Of a stretch of 64,000 nt of DNA, positions 1 to 8,150 are shown piece after piece. The notes under the pieces were generated by a model. That model saw nothing but the letters and a program-made list of their open reading frames with translations, did no database searches and was not told the origin of the DNA. The stretch's first letter is position 1. Every line of letters starts with the position of its first letter. The DNA is from Neisseria meningitidis (GTDB taxonomy: Bacteria > Pseudomonadota > Gammaproteobacteria > Burkholderiales > Neisseriaceae), in contig NZ_LR134525.1 in assembly GCF_900638555.1 (NCBI RefSeq), positions 1,426,001 through 1,490,000 of the forward strand. Direction: 5' to 3'. A program made the position numbers and the translations under genes.

Positions 1-152
1 TTGTCCAAAATCTGATCGCCGCGCGTGGTCATGCCCAAAATCTCGACTTCGCAATCGGGATACAGAGCCTTCAGACGGCCTTGGATATGCTTTGCCTGCC
101 ACATAGCAAGCAGGCTTTCGCGGCTGGCGATGACGAGTTTTTTCGGGTTCAT
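1..152 (-). CDS. hemC: Porphobilinogen deaminase, N-terminal part (runs off the window)
   Basis: The minus strand from 152 encodes the first 50 residues of hydroxymethylbilane synthase, the haem-pathway enzyme that joins four porphobilinogen units. The start [20 protein letters not shown] and the later [12 protein letters not shown] stretch are typical of the N-terminal domain of this family. The gene is cut by the window edge, so the cofactor cysteine and the rest cannot be seen. It is divergent from ybeY, with about 118 bp between the two starts that must hold both promoters. Confidence 0.9.
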   Translation of the reverse strand, partial: MNPKKLVIASRESLLAMWQAKHIQGRLKALYPDCEVEILGMTTRGDQILD

Positions 153-270
153 GTTCAATGCGTTCAAAGAATGGAAACGGCGTAAAGTCTATCATATTTT
201 GAACGTTTCTTCAGACGGTATGCCGTGGTCTATGTTATATTTACGCCCACAAAACACGAAACCCGCCACA

Positions 271-786
271 ATGAAACGCGCCAAAAAATACCCTTTCTTA
301 ACGTTGCAGCGGCAACGTTTCCATTTGAACTTTGAAAACGCCTCTTCCGCCGCCGACATCCCCGCCGAACGTGATTTCTACCGCTGGGCGTGGTCTGCCT
401 TGAAAAATGAATACCGCCGCGCCGACATCAGCCTGATTCTTCTGGACGAAGAAGAAGCCCGAGCCTACAACCGCGACTACCGCGGCAAAGATTACGCCAC
501 CAATGTATTGAGTTTCGCGCTCAACGAAGGCGAAATCCTGCCCTGCCAAGTTTCGGAAAAACTGTACGGCGATTTGATTATCTGCCCGCAAGTCGTTTTA
601 AAAGAAGCCGCCGAACAGGGCAAAACGCCCGAACGGCATTTTGCCCACCTGACCATACACGGTACTTTACACCTGATGGGCTACGACCACATCGAAGACA
701 ATGAAACCGAAATAATGGAAGCCGAAGAAATCCGCCTGATGCGGGCGGCAGGCTTCCCCAACCCCTACCAAGAGGACGAATATTAA
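271..786 (+). CDS. ybeY: Endoribonuclease YbeY (rRNA maturation factor)
   Basis: This 171-residue protein is YbeY, a zinc-dependent endoribonuclease needed for 16S rRNA 3'-end processing and ribosome quality control. The C-terminal half carries the family's metal site HGTLHLMGYDH (three histidines in an H-x3-H-x5-H arrangement). An open frame reaches back to 25, but the ATG at 271 gives the usual family length, and the region upstream is read by hemC on the other strand. The stop is one base from the corC start at 788, so the two are probably one operon, as in many proteobacteria. Confidence 0.93.
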   Translation: MKRAKKYPFLTLQRQRFHLNFENASSAADIPAERDFYRWAWSALKNEYRRADISLILLDEEEARAYNRDYRGKDYATNVLSFALNEGEILPCQVSEKLYGDLIICPQVVLKEAAEQGKTPERHFAHLTIHGTLHLMGYDHIEDNETEIMEAEEIRLMRAAGFPNPYQEDEY

Positions 787-787
787 A

Positions 788-1612
788 ATGGACGGTACGC
801 AGTCGAAACCCAAGTTTTTCGAACGCCTGATCTCCCGACTTGCCGGCGAGCCCGACTCCGCCGAAGACGTATTGACCCTGCTGCGCCAAGCGCACGAGCA
901 GGAAGTTTTTGATGCGGATACGCTTTTAAGGTTGGAAAAAGTCCTCGATTTTTCCGATTTGGAAGTGCGCGATGCCATGATTACGCGCAGCCGTATGAAC
1001 GTTTTAAAAGAAAACGACAGCATCGAGCGCATCACCGCCTACGTCATCGATACCGCCCATTCGCGCTTCCCCGTCATCGGCGAAGACAAAGACGAAGTTT
1101 TGGGCATTTTGCACGCCAAAGACCTGCTCAAATATATGTTCAACCCCGAGCAGTTCCACCTGAAATCCGTCTTGCGCCCTGCCGTTTTCGTTCCCGAAGG
1201 CAAATCTTTGACCGCCCTTTTAAAAGAGTTCCGCGAACAGCGCAACCACATGGCGATTGTTATCGACGAATACGGCGGCACGTCGGGTTTGGTCACCTTT
1301 GAAGACATCATCGAGCAAATCGTCGGCGAAATCGAAGATGAGTTTGACGAAGACGACAGTGCCGATAATATCCACGCCGTTTCTTCCGAACGCTGGCGCA
1401 TCCACGCGGCTACCGAAATCGAAGACATCAATACCTTCTTCGGCACAGAATACAGCAGCGAAGAAGCCGATACCATCGGCGGCCTGGTCATTCAAGAGTT
1501 AGGGCATCTGCCCGTACGCGGCGAAAAAGTCCTTATCGGCGGTTTGCAGTTCACCGTCGCCCGCGCCGACAACCGCCGCCTGCACACGCTGATGGCGACC
1601 CGCGTGAAGTAA
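788..1612 (+). CDS. corC: CorC/HlyC-type CBS-domain protein
   Basis: This 274-residue cytoplasmic protein has two CBS motifs (about residues 62-180, including the AIVIDEYGGTSGLVTFEDII segment) followed by the C-terminal CorC/HlyC domain (about 195-272). The family is linked to magnesium and cobalt efflux and, as YbeX, to ribosome-related functions beside ybeY. There are no membrane segments, so it is the short CorC type and not the membrane-bound TlyC/HCC type. Its position directly after ybeY supports the YbeX/CorC assignment. The transport role is taken from the family, not shown here. Confidence 0.9.
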   Translation: MDGTQSKPKFFERLISRLAGEPDSAEDVLTLLRQAHEQEVFDADTLLRLEKVLDFSDLEVRDAMITRSRMNVLKENDSIERITAYVIDTAHSRFPVIGEDKDEVLGILHAKDLLKYMFNPEQFHLKSVLRPAVFVPEGKSLTALLKEFREQRNHMAIVIDEYGGTSGLVTFEDIIEQIVGEIEDEFDEDDSADNIHAVSSERWRIHAATEIEDINTFFGTEYSSEEADTIGGLVIQELGHLPVRGEKVLIGGLQFTVARADNRRLHTLMATRVK

Positions 1613-1689
1613 GCACTGCCGTTTCTGCACAGTTTAGGATGACGGTACGGGCGTTTTCTGTTTCAATCCGCCCCATCCGCCAAACATAA

Positions 1690-1727
1690 AAATGCCGTCT
1701 GAAACCGTTGCAAGTTTCAGACGGCAT
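1690..1727. terminator. Bidirectional DUS-pair terminator between corC and nhaC
   Basis: Two inverted uptake sequences, ATGCCGTCTGAAAC and GTTTCAGACGGCAT, form a hairpin flanked by an A run and a T run. It lies between two convergent genes and can stop transcription from both sides. Confidence 0.85.
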
Positions 1728-1740
1728 TTCGCTTATCCGC

Positions 1741-3120
1741 TTATTTTTTGCTCAAAGTCAGCCCCGTCCAACCGAATAACAGGGTCAAAGCCAAACTCAA
1801 ATAGCAGAAAAAGGCATACGGCAGATATTCCCAAACCGGCACGCCCAGCGCGTGGCTGATGAACACGCCGCATACGCTCCACGGTACGAGCGGGTTAATC
1901 ACCGTCCCCGCATCTTCGAGCGTCCGAGACAGGTTGCGCGAATGCAGACCGAGCTTATCGTAAACGGGTTTGAACGTTTCACCCGACAACAAAATACTCA
2001 AATATTGCTCGCCAATCAGGAAATTAACCCCGACCGAAGTCATAGCAACGCTGAATGTGGCACGCCCGGCATTCGTCAAAAAGCTGCGGACGGCATCCAG
2101 CAGGGAAGGAATCGCGCCCAGCGCAAACAGCAGCCCGCCCAAACTCATCCCGAGAATCACGATGGTTTGCGTGAAAAACATACTTTCCAAACCGCCGCGC
2201 GAAATCAGTTTGACAACATCTTTAAACGCTTCGCCTTCGAGTTTGTAACCGCCGTAAAACCACGCGCCGAGCTGACGCAGATCGGGCGTGCTGTGCAGAT
2301 ACGTTACGGCAACGGCGGCAATGACGGTAAAGAGCATGGCGACCACGGCATTGACGCGCATCAATGCCAAAACGACCAACAGTGCAAACGGAATCAGCGA
2401 ATAGCCGTGCACCAATCCCGTGGCTTCAAGCTGGCTGCGGAAGGATTCGACGCTGTTCAAATCCTGCGCGGCGACGCTGGGAAGAAGCCACAGCATCAGT
2501 GCCGCACTGATGAGCCACGCGGGAATGGTGGTGTACATCATATTTTTGATGTGTTCAAACAGGTCGATACCGACAATGGACGCGGAAATGCCCGTCGTAT
2601 CGGAAAGCGGGGACATTTTGTCGCCAAAAAATGCGCCCGAAACAATCGCGCCCGCCGTCATCGCCATATCGGCCTGAAACGCCGCCGCCATACCCATAAA
2701 GGCAACGCCGACAGTGGCGCAGGTGGTCAGGCTGCTGCCGATGGACACGCCGATGACGGAACACAGCGCGAAGGCGGAAAAATAAAAATAAGTCGGGGAA
2801 ATCAGTCCGAAACCGTAATACATCAGCGTCGGAATCGCGCCGCTCATCATCAGCGCGCTGACCATCAGCCCGATGAAGAAAAACAGGTAAATCGCGCCCA
2901 TACCCTGATTCAACGCGCCTATCATGCCCTGCTGCATATCGTTGTATTTCAAACCGCGCGCCAAGCCGTACAAAATCAGCACGACGATGGCGGCAATAAT
3001 GGACATATGCGGCAGCCACTCCAATGAAATGATGGTATAGCCCATCGCGGCAATCAGAGCGACGACGACGGCAAGTGCCTCACCGCGCGGCATATCGAGT
3101 AAGGATTTGAAAGCGAACAT
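1741..3120 (-). CDS. NhaC-family Na+/H+ antiporter (first of two)
   Basis: This 459-residue protein is a polytopic inner-membrane protein of about 11-12 segments. The central stretch with GDKMSPLSDTTG, preceded by CSVIGVSIGSSLTTCATVG, is characteristic of NhaC antiporters, which extrude sodium in exchange for protons. Length matches the family. The gene stands alone on the minus strand with a DUS-pair terminator downstream. A second, more distant NhaC homologue is at 8151-9671, so the two may have different substrates or conditions; the family also contains amino-acid/proton exchangers, which cannot be excluded. Confidence 0.85.
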   Translation of the reverse strand: MFAFKSLLDMPRGEALAVVVALIAAMGYTIISLEWLPHMSIIAAIVVLILYGLARGLKYNDMQQGMIGALNQGMGAIYLFFFIGLMVSALMMSGAIPTLMYYGFGLISPTYFYFSAFALCSVIGVSIGSSLTTCATVGVAFMGMAAAFQADMAMTAGAIVSGAFFGDKMSPLSDTTGISASIVGIDLFEHIKNMMYTTIPAWLISAALMLWLLPSVAAQDLNSVESFRSQLEATGLVHGYSLIPFALLVVLALMRVNAVVAMLFTVIAAVAVTYLHSTPDLRQLGAWFYGGYKLEGEAFKDVVKLISRGGLESMFFTQTIVILGMSLGGLLFALGAIPSLLDAVRSFLTNAGRATFSVAMTSVGVNFLIGEQYLSILLSGETFKPVYDKLGLHSRNLSRTLEDAGTVINPLVPWSVCGVFISHALGVPVWEYLPYAFFCYLSLALTLLFGWTGLTLSKK

Positions 3121-3410
3121 GATTCTTTGCCCGATTTGATATAAAGTTAACGGATTCTAACACACCATACCGAATCCGCCCGACGTTTTCAGACGGCATT
3201 TTAGCGTTTTACAAAAGCCGGACAGAAACAAAACGGCAATTTTCTCAATTTAAATTAATTTTTTTGAAATATAATTTTTTATTTTTTTGTTTGTTGACAT
3301 ATAAGACTTTTATGGATTGAAGTATTAAAACCTCGGCACACACGCCGCAAACACCGGTACGCAAAAATGCCGTCTGAAAGATGTTCAGACGACATTTCTC
3401 AAGAAAAAGA
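3121..3410. other. AT-rich spacer between nhaC and gluP
   Basis: This 290-bp gap contains a single uptake sequence near 3190, a very AT-rich block at 3245-3300 containing TTGACA, and the gluP terminator at 3365-3397. No gene is seen. Confidence 0.5.
3365..3397 (-). terminator. DUS-pair terminator after gluP
   Basis: An uptake sequence is followed by an inverted copy with one mismatch (TTCAGACGACATTT) just past the gluP stop, giving a hairpin with an A/T flank. Confidence 0.75.
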
Positions 3411-4634
3411 TTATTTGTCCGCCCTATATCCGTACACCGCAAAAAACACGATATACAGATAACAGATGACGGAAACGACAAACGAAGACATCAGGGTGTA
3501 AGTATCTGCCACCCAGCCCTGCACGACAGGAACGACCGCACCGCCGACAATCGCGGTACACAGTACACCGGAAGCCGCGTTGGTAAATTTTCCCAATCCT
3601 TTGGTTGCCAAAGAGAAAATCGTCGGGAACATAATCGAGTTGAAAAAACCGATGGCAAGCAGCGACCACATCGCCACATCCGCATTGCCGCTACCCGTCG
3701 CCATCGCGACGGCAAGCAGTACGACCGCAGCCGATGCGTTAAACGCCAAATAACGGTTGGGCGCGAATTTCGCCATCACCGCCGAACCGAGGAAACGTCC
3801 GACCATCGCGCCGCCCCAATAGAACGACAGGTAATGCGCGGCAGAAGCATGATCCAGCCCTTTCAGATAACCCAATACGTTGACCATCAACGAACCGATA
3901 GACACCTCCGCGCCGACATAGCAGAAAATGCCTGCCGTACCGAACACGAGATGTTTGTATTGCCATACGCTGGTTTTGCCGTCGTGGTTGTGCGCGCTTT
4001 CCTCGGCGGCAATTTTGCGCGCGTCGGGCAGCCGGATCATTTTCACGAAAACGGCAAGGATAATCAGCAGCCCCGCCAGTCCCAAATAGGGAATCTGTAC
4101 GGAAGAAATCTGTTCCGCCTTGCTGACGGTTTGGGTTGCGTCCGCCAGAATCAGGAACGCGCCGATTTGCGGCGCAATGGTCGTACCCAAAGCGTTAAAC
4201 GCCTGAACCAGCGTCAGTGTTGCCGATTCCTTGCCGGGTTTCGCCAGCAGGGTAACATAAGGATTACCGGCGACCTGAAGCAGCGTTACGCCGGAAGCCA
4301 AAATAAACAACGCGCCCAAAAATACCGCGTAAGAATGGCTACCCGCAGCAGGATAAAACAGCAGGCATCCGACCGCCGTCAGCAGAAAGCCGCCGATAAC
4401 GCCGTTTTTGTAGCCGACTTTGCCGACAAAAGCCCCCATCGGGATGGACATCACCGCATAGGCGGTAAAGAAACAGAATTGGATCAGCATCGCCTGAACG
4501 TAAGACAGGTCGAAAATTTCTTTCAAATGAGGGATAAGGATGTCGTTCATGCAGGTAATAAAACCCATCATGAAGAACAGCGTGGTCAAGACGACCAATG
4601 GGGACGTATGATTGTTTTGTGATTGCGCAGACAT
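3411..4634 (-). CDS. gluP: Glucose/galactose MFS transporter (FucP/GluP family)
   Basis: This 407-residue protein is a major-facilitator sugar/proton symporter of the FucP-GluP branch. The N-terminal FFMMGFITCMNDILIPHLKE segment, with the conserved N and D in the first membrane helix, marks this subfamily, and about 12 hydrophobic segments follow. The ATG at 4634 was chosen because it gives the family N-terminus directly before helix 1; the frame is open further upstream but adds unrelated residues. It stands alone, with a 390-bp non-coding region (partly Correia element) upstream. Confidence 0.87.
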   Translation of the reverse strand: MSAQSQNNHTSPLVVLTTLFFMMGFITCMNDILIPHLKEIFDLSYVQAMLIQFCFFTAYAVMSIPMGAFVGKVGYKNGVIGGFLLTAVGCLLFYPAAGSHSYAVFLGALFILASGVTLLQVAGNPYVTLLAKPGKESATLTLVQAFNALGTTIAPQIGAFLILADATQTVSKAEQISSVQIPYLGLAGLLIILAVFVKMIRLPDARKIAAEESAHNHDGKTSVWQYKHLVFGTAGIFCYVGAEVSIGSLMVNVLGYLKGLDHASAAHYLSFYWGGAMVGRFLGSAVMAKFAPNRYLAFNASAAVVLLAVAMATGSGNADVAMWSLLAIGFFNSIMFPTIFSLATKGLGKFTNAASGVLCTAIVGGAVVPVVQGWVADTYTLMSSFVVSVICYLYIVFFAVYGYRADK

Positions 4635-5023
4635 GATTTGCCTTTCGTGGTGTCGGAATATTACCCGTTTCAAGAAAATAGAAATTGACATTTCTTAACG
4701 GCAATGCAAATCATACTGATATTTGAACATTTTGCAAACTTTATCGGATGCAGGCAATGCGCCGATCTGAAATTCAAGCAGCAGAAATTAATATTTTACA
4801 GTTGCTTGCATAGATTTTAATAGATTTTAAAAAATTCCGGCGGACTCGCAAAAACCGCTCCCAATAAAATGAAAATCCGCCGCCGTATCCGGAAAATTCG
4901 GAAATGCCGCATCGTGGCATCAAAACCGGAGCGGAAAGAATGTCGTATGCCCGACAAAAAAGGGGCATACGGCTGTGCCGTATTTTTTGCACCGTCCTCC
5001 GCCCTTCGGCGGGGGCGTGAAAA
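4635..5023. other. Non-coding region upstream of gluP
   Basis: No convincing gene is visible in these 389 bases. The part near gluP is AT-rich and must hold its promoter. A short GC hairpin with a CCGCCC...GGGCGG-type core lies near 4998-5018, directly before the Correia element. Confidence 0.45.
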
Positions 5024-5178
5024 TATAGTGGATTAACAAAAATCAGGACAAGGCGACGGAGCCGCAGACAGTACAAATAGTACGGAACCGATTCACTCGG
5101 TGCTTCAGCACCTTAGAGAATCGTTCTCTTTGAGCTAAGGCGAGGCAACGCCGTACTGGTTTTTGTTAATCCACTATA
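5024..5178. repeat. Correia repeat enclosed element, full-length (155 bp)
   Basis: The element starts TATAGTGGATTAACAAAAA and ends with the inverted copy TTTTTGTTAATCCACTATA. It contains the internal block with CACCTTAGAGAATCGTTCTC found in the long class. Correia elements are neisserial MITE-like repeats that insert at TA and can carry promoters and RNase III sites. This one lies between gluP and the YqaA-type gene. Confidence 0.95.
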
Positions 5179-5223
5179 CCGTACAATCCGTCGCCGATTT
5201 TTGCCTGTTTGAGACTGTTTGCA

Positions 5224-5637
5224 ATGATGCCCGCCTACGCCTACGCCGCGCTCGCCTTTTCCGCCTTCACTTCCGCCACCCTCCTGCCCGGCACATCCGA
5301 AGCCGCCTTTGCCCTGTTCGTCCACCGCTTTCCCGAACACGCATACGGCGCGTTGCTGTGCGCCGGCCTTGCCAACGGATTGGGCAGTATGGTTTCCTAT
5401 TGGATGGGGCGTTTGCTGCCCTCCCGAAAAATGCCGTCTGAAAAAACACTGAATCTGATGCGGCGTTTCGGTATTTGGCTGCTTGCGTTTGCCTGGCTGC
5501 CCGTCGTCGGCGACGCACTGCCGCTTGCCGCCGGCTGGCTGCGGTTGAATCCGTGGACAAGCGGGCTGATGCTGGTTATCGGCAAAACGGCGCGTTACGC
5601 CTTCATTCTGTGGGGAATGCAATATTACGCCGCCTGA
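5224..5637 (+). CDS. YqaA/DedA-like small inner-membrane protein
   Basis: This roughly 137-residue protein has about four hydrophobic segments and the LPGTSEAAF and GLGSMVSYWMGR motifs of the YqaA branch of the SNARE-associated/DedA superfamily. Biochemical role is unknown for this branch. The ATG at 5224 (or 5227) is preferred over a TTG at 5209. An uptake sequence lies inside the gene and is translated as MPSEK in the cytoplasmic loop, where the family normally has unrelated residues. It ends 45 bp before nth. Confidence 0.78.
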   Translation: MMPAYAYAALAFSAFTSATLLPGTSEAAFALFVHRFPEHAYGALLCAGLANGLGSMVSYWMGRLLPSRKMPSEKTLNLMRRFGIWLLAFAWLPVVGDALPLAAGWLRLNPWTSGLMLVIGKTARYAFILWGMQYYAA

Positions 5638-5682
5638 ACCATACGTTATAATGCCGAACACACAAACCCACCGTATAAAAAA

Positions 5683-6312
5683 ATGAACAGACACATCCGC
5701 CAAGAAATTTTCGAACGCTTCCGCGCCGCCAACCCCCATCCGACCACCGAGCTGAATTTCAACTCCCCTTTCGAGCTTTTAATTGCCGTTCTGCTTTCGG
5801 CGCAGGCGACCGATGTCGGCGTAAACAAGGCGACGGCGAAGCTGTTTCCGGTTGCCGATACGCCGCAGGCGATGCTGGATTTGGGTTTGGACGGCGTGAT
5901 GGAATACACGAAAACCATCGGGCTGTATAAAACCAAGTCCAAGCACATCATGCAAACCTGCCGCATCCTGCTGGAAAAATACAACGGCGAAGTGCCGGAA
6001 GACCGCGAGGCTTTGGAATCGTTGCCTGGCGTGGGGCGCAAAACGGCAAACGTGGTATTGAACACAGCGTTCGGACACCCCGTTATGGCGGTCGATACGC
6101 ATATTTTCCGCGTGTCCAACCGAACCAAAATCGCCCCCGGGAAAGATGTGCGCGAAGTCGAAGACAAACTGATGCGCTTCATTCCTAAAGAATTTCTGAT
6201 GGACGCGCACCACTGGCTGATTTTGCACGGACGCTACACCTGCAAGGCACTCAAACCGCAATGCCAAACCTGCATCATCAACGATTTGTGCGAATATCCC
6301 GCCAAAGCCTGA
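5683..6312 (+). CDS. nth: Endonuclease III (base-excision DNA glycosylase/AP lyase)
   Basis: This 209-residue enzyme removes oxidised pyrimidines from DNA. The helix-hairpin-helix LPGVGRKTANVV contains the catalytic lysine, VDTHIFRVSNR the catalytic aspartate, and the C-terminus has the C-x6-C-x2-C-x5-C cluster that binds [4Fe-4S] (CKALKPQCQTC...LC). All key residues are present and length is normal. A DUS-pair hairpin follows. Confidence 0.96.
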   Translation: MNRHIRQEIFERFRAANPHPTTELNFNSPFELLIAVLLSAQATDVGVNKATAKLFPVADTPQAMLDLGLDGVMEYTKTIGLYKTKSKHIMQTCRILLEKYNGEVPEDREALESLPGVGRKTANVVLNTAFGHPVMAVDTHIFRVSNRTKIAPGKDVREVEDKLMRFIPKEFLMDAHHWLILHGRYTCKALKPQCQTCIINDLCEYPAKA

Positions 6313-6375
6313 CCGCCGCCGCCCTTCAAAATGAAACGCTTGAAAATTCGGACGGACGTTGTAGAATTTCAACCT

Positions 6376-6414
6376 ATGCCGTCTGAAGCCGACAAAATGC
6401 GCTTCAGACGGCAT
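6376..6414 (+). terminator. DUS-pair terminator after nth
   Basis: ATGCCGTCTGAAGC and GCTTCAGACGGCAT form an inverted pair separated by a short loop, between nth and the protease gene. Confidence 0.75.
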
Positions 6415-6449
6415 TAAAGCCGGTACCGGCATCCGACAAAGGACAAAAC

Positions 6450-7949
6450 GTGTTCAAAAAATACCAATACCTCGCTTTGGCAGCACTGTGTGCCGCCTCG
6501 CTGGCAGGCTGCGACAAAGCCGGCAGCTTTTTCGGTGCGGACAAAAAAGAAGCATCTTTCGTAGAACGCATCGAACACACCAAAGACGACGGCAGCGTCA
6601 GTATGCTGCTGCCCGACTTTGTCCAACTGGTTCAAAGCGAAGGCCCGGCAGTCGTCAATATTCAGGCAGCCCCCGCCCCGCGCACCCAAAACGGCAGCGG
6701 CAATGCCGAAACCGATTCCGACCCGCTTGCCGACAGCGACCCGTTCTACGAATTTTTCAAACGCCTCGTCCCGAACATGCCCGAAATCCCCCAAGAAGAA
6801 GCAGATGACGGCGGATTGAACTTCGGTTCGGGCTTCATCATCAGCAAAGACGGCTACATCCTGACCAATACCCACGTCGTTACCGGCATGGGCAGTATCA
6901 AAGTCCTGCTCAACGACAAGCGCGAATATACCGCCAAACTCATCGGTTCGGATGTCCAATCCGATGTCGCCCTTCTGAAAATCGACGCAACGGAAGAGCT
7001 GCCCGTCGTCAAAATCGGCAATCCCAAAGATTTGAAACCGGGCGAATGGGTCGCCGCCATCGGCGCGCCCTTCGGCTTCGACAACAGCGTGACCGCCGGC
7101 ATCGTGTCCGCCAAAGGCAGAAGCCTGCCCAACGAAAGCTACACACCCTTCATCCAAACCGACGTTGCCATCAATCCGGGCAACTCCGGCGGTCCGCTGT
7201 TCAACCTGAAAGGACAGGTCGTCGGCATCAATTCGCAAATATACAGCCGCAGCGGCGGATTTATGGGCATCTCCTTTGCCATCCCCATCGACGTTGCCAT
7301 GAATGTTGCCGAACAACTGAAAAACACCGGCAAAGTCCAACGCGGGCAACTGGGCGTGATTATTCAAGAAGTATCCTACGGTTTGGCACAGTCGTTCGGT
7401 CTGGATAAAGCCGGCGGCGCATTGATTACCAAAATCCTTCCCGGCAGCCCCGCAGAACGTGCCGGCCTGCAGGCGGGCGACATCGTCCTCAGCCTCGACG
7501 GCGGAGAAATACGTTCTTCCGGCGACCTTCCCGTTATGGTCGGCGCCATTACGCCGGGAAAAGAAGTCAGCCTCGGCGTATGGCGCAAAGGCGAAGAAAT
7601 CACAATCAAAGTCAAGCTGGGCAACGCCGCCGAGCATATCGGCGCATCATCCAAAACAGATGAAGCCCCCTACACCGAACAGCAATCCGGTACGTTCTCG
7701 GTCGAATCCGCAGGCATTACCCTTCAGACACATACCGACAGCAGCGGCGGACACCTCGTCGTCGTACGGGTTTCCGACGCGGCAGAACGCGCAGGCTTGA
7801 GGCGCGGCGACGAAATTCTTGCCGTCGGGCAAGTCCCCGTCAATGACGAAGCCGGTTTCCGCAAAGCTATGGACAAGGCAGGCAAAAACGTCCCCCTGCT
7901 GATCATGCGCCGTGGCAACACGCTGTTTATCGCATTAAACCTGCAATAA
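6450..7949 (+). CDS. DegP/MucD-like periplasmic serine protease, predicted lipoprotein
   Basis: This 499-residue protein is an HtrA-family protease that degrades misfolded envelope proteins. The catalytic triad is visible: His in LTNTHVVTG, Asp in SDVALLKID, and Ser in NPGNSGGPLF. Two PDZ domains follow (about residues 300-390 and 405-498). The N-terminus ends in a lipobox, LAGC at residues 18-21, so the mature protein should be lipid-anchored, which is less common than the soluble DegP form. The start is GTG at 6450 after an AAAGGA-type ribosome site. It corresponds to the htrA/mucD gene of meningococci. Confidence 0.92.
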   Translation: MFKKYQYLALAALCAASLAGCDKAGSFFGADKKEASFVERIEHTKDDGSVSMLLPDFVQLVQSEGPAVVNIQAAPAPRTQNGSGNAETDSDPLADSDPFYEFFKRLVPNMPEIPQEEADDGGLNFGSGFIISKDGYILTNTHVVTGMGSIKVLLNDKREYTAKLIGSDVQSDVALLKIDATEELPVVKIGNPKDLKPGEWVAAIGAPFGFDNSVTAGIVSAKGRSLPNESYTPFIQTDVAINPGNSGGPLFNLKGQVVGINSQIYSRSGGFMGISFAIPIDVAMNVAEQLKNTGKVQRGQLGVIIQEVSYGLAQSFGLDKAGGALITKILPGSPAERAGLQAGDIVLSLDGGEIRSSGDLPVMVGAITPGKEVSLGVWRKGEEITIKVKLGNAAEHIGASSKTDEAPYTEQQSGTFSVESAGITLQTHTDSSGGHLVVVRVSDAAERAGLRRGDEILAVGQVPVNDEAGFRKAMDKAGKNVPLLIMRRGNTLFIALNLQ

Positions 7950-7984
7950 CACACATAATTTAACCAAAATATTTTTTAAATGAT

Positions 7985-8018
7985 AAAATGCCCGTCAATA
8001 CCGATTAACGGGCATTTT
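7985..8018 (+). terminator. Intrinsic terminator after the HtrA protease gene
   Basis: The inverted repeat AAAATGCCCGT...ACGGGCATTTT forms a strong stem with flanking A and T tracts, 35 bp past the protease stop. It is not a DUS pair. Confidence 0.85.
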
Positions 8019-8150
8019 ACAAAAATCAGTTGGTTGATTTTAAACAAATATTTTTTACGACAAAAAATATTTCCGCCCATTTTGCCAACAAAACCCAAAC
8101 CGGAGGCGGACAGATACGCTCCCATCCGGACGCTTAACACCCCCATAACC

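Noticed and set aside
1852..3027. A 391-codon plus-strand open frame opposite the first NhaC gene
   Set aside because: Its composition (His, Arg and Gln rich) is that of an antisense shadow of a membrane-protein gene.
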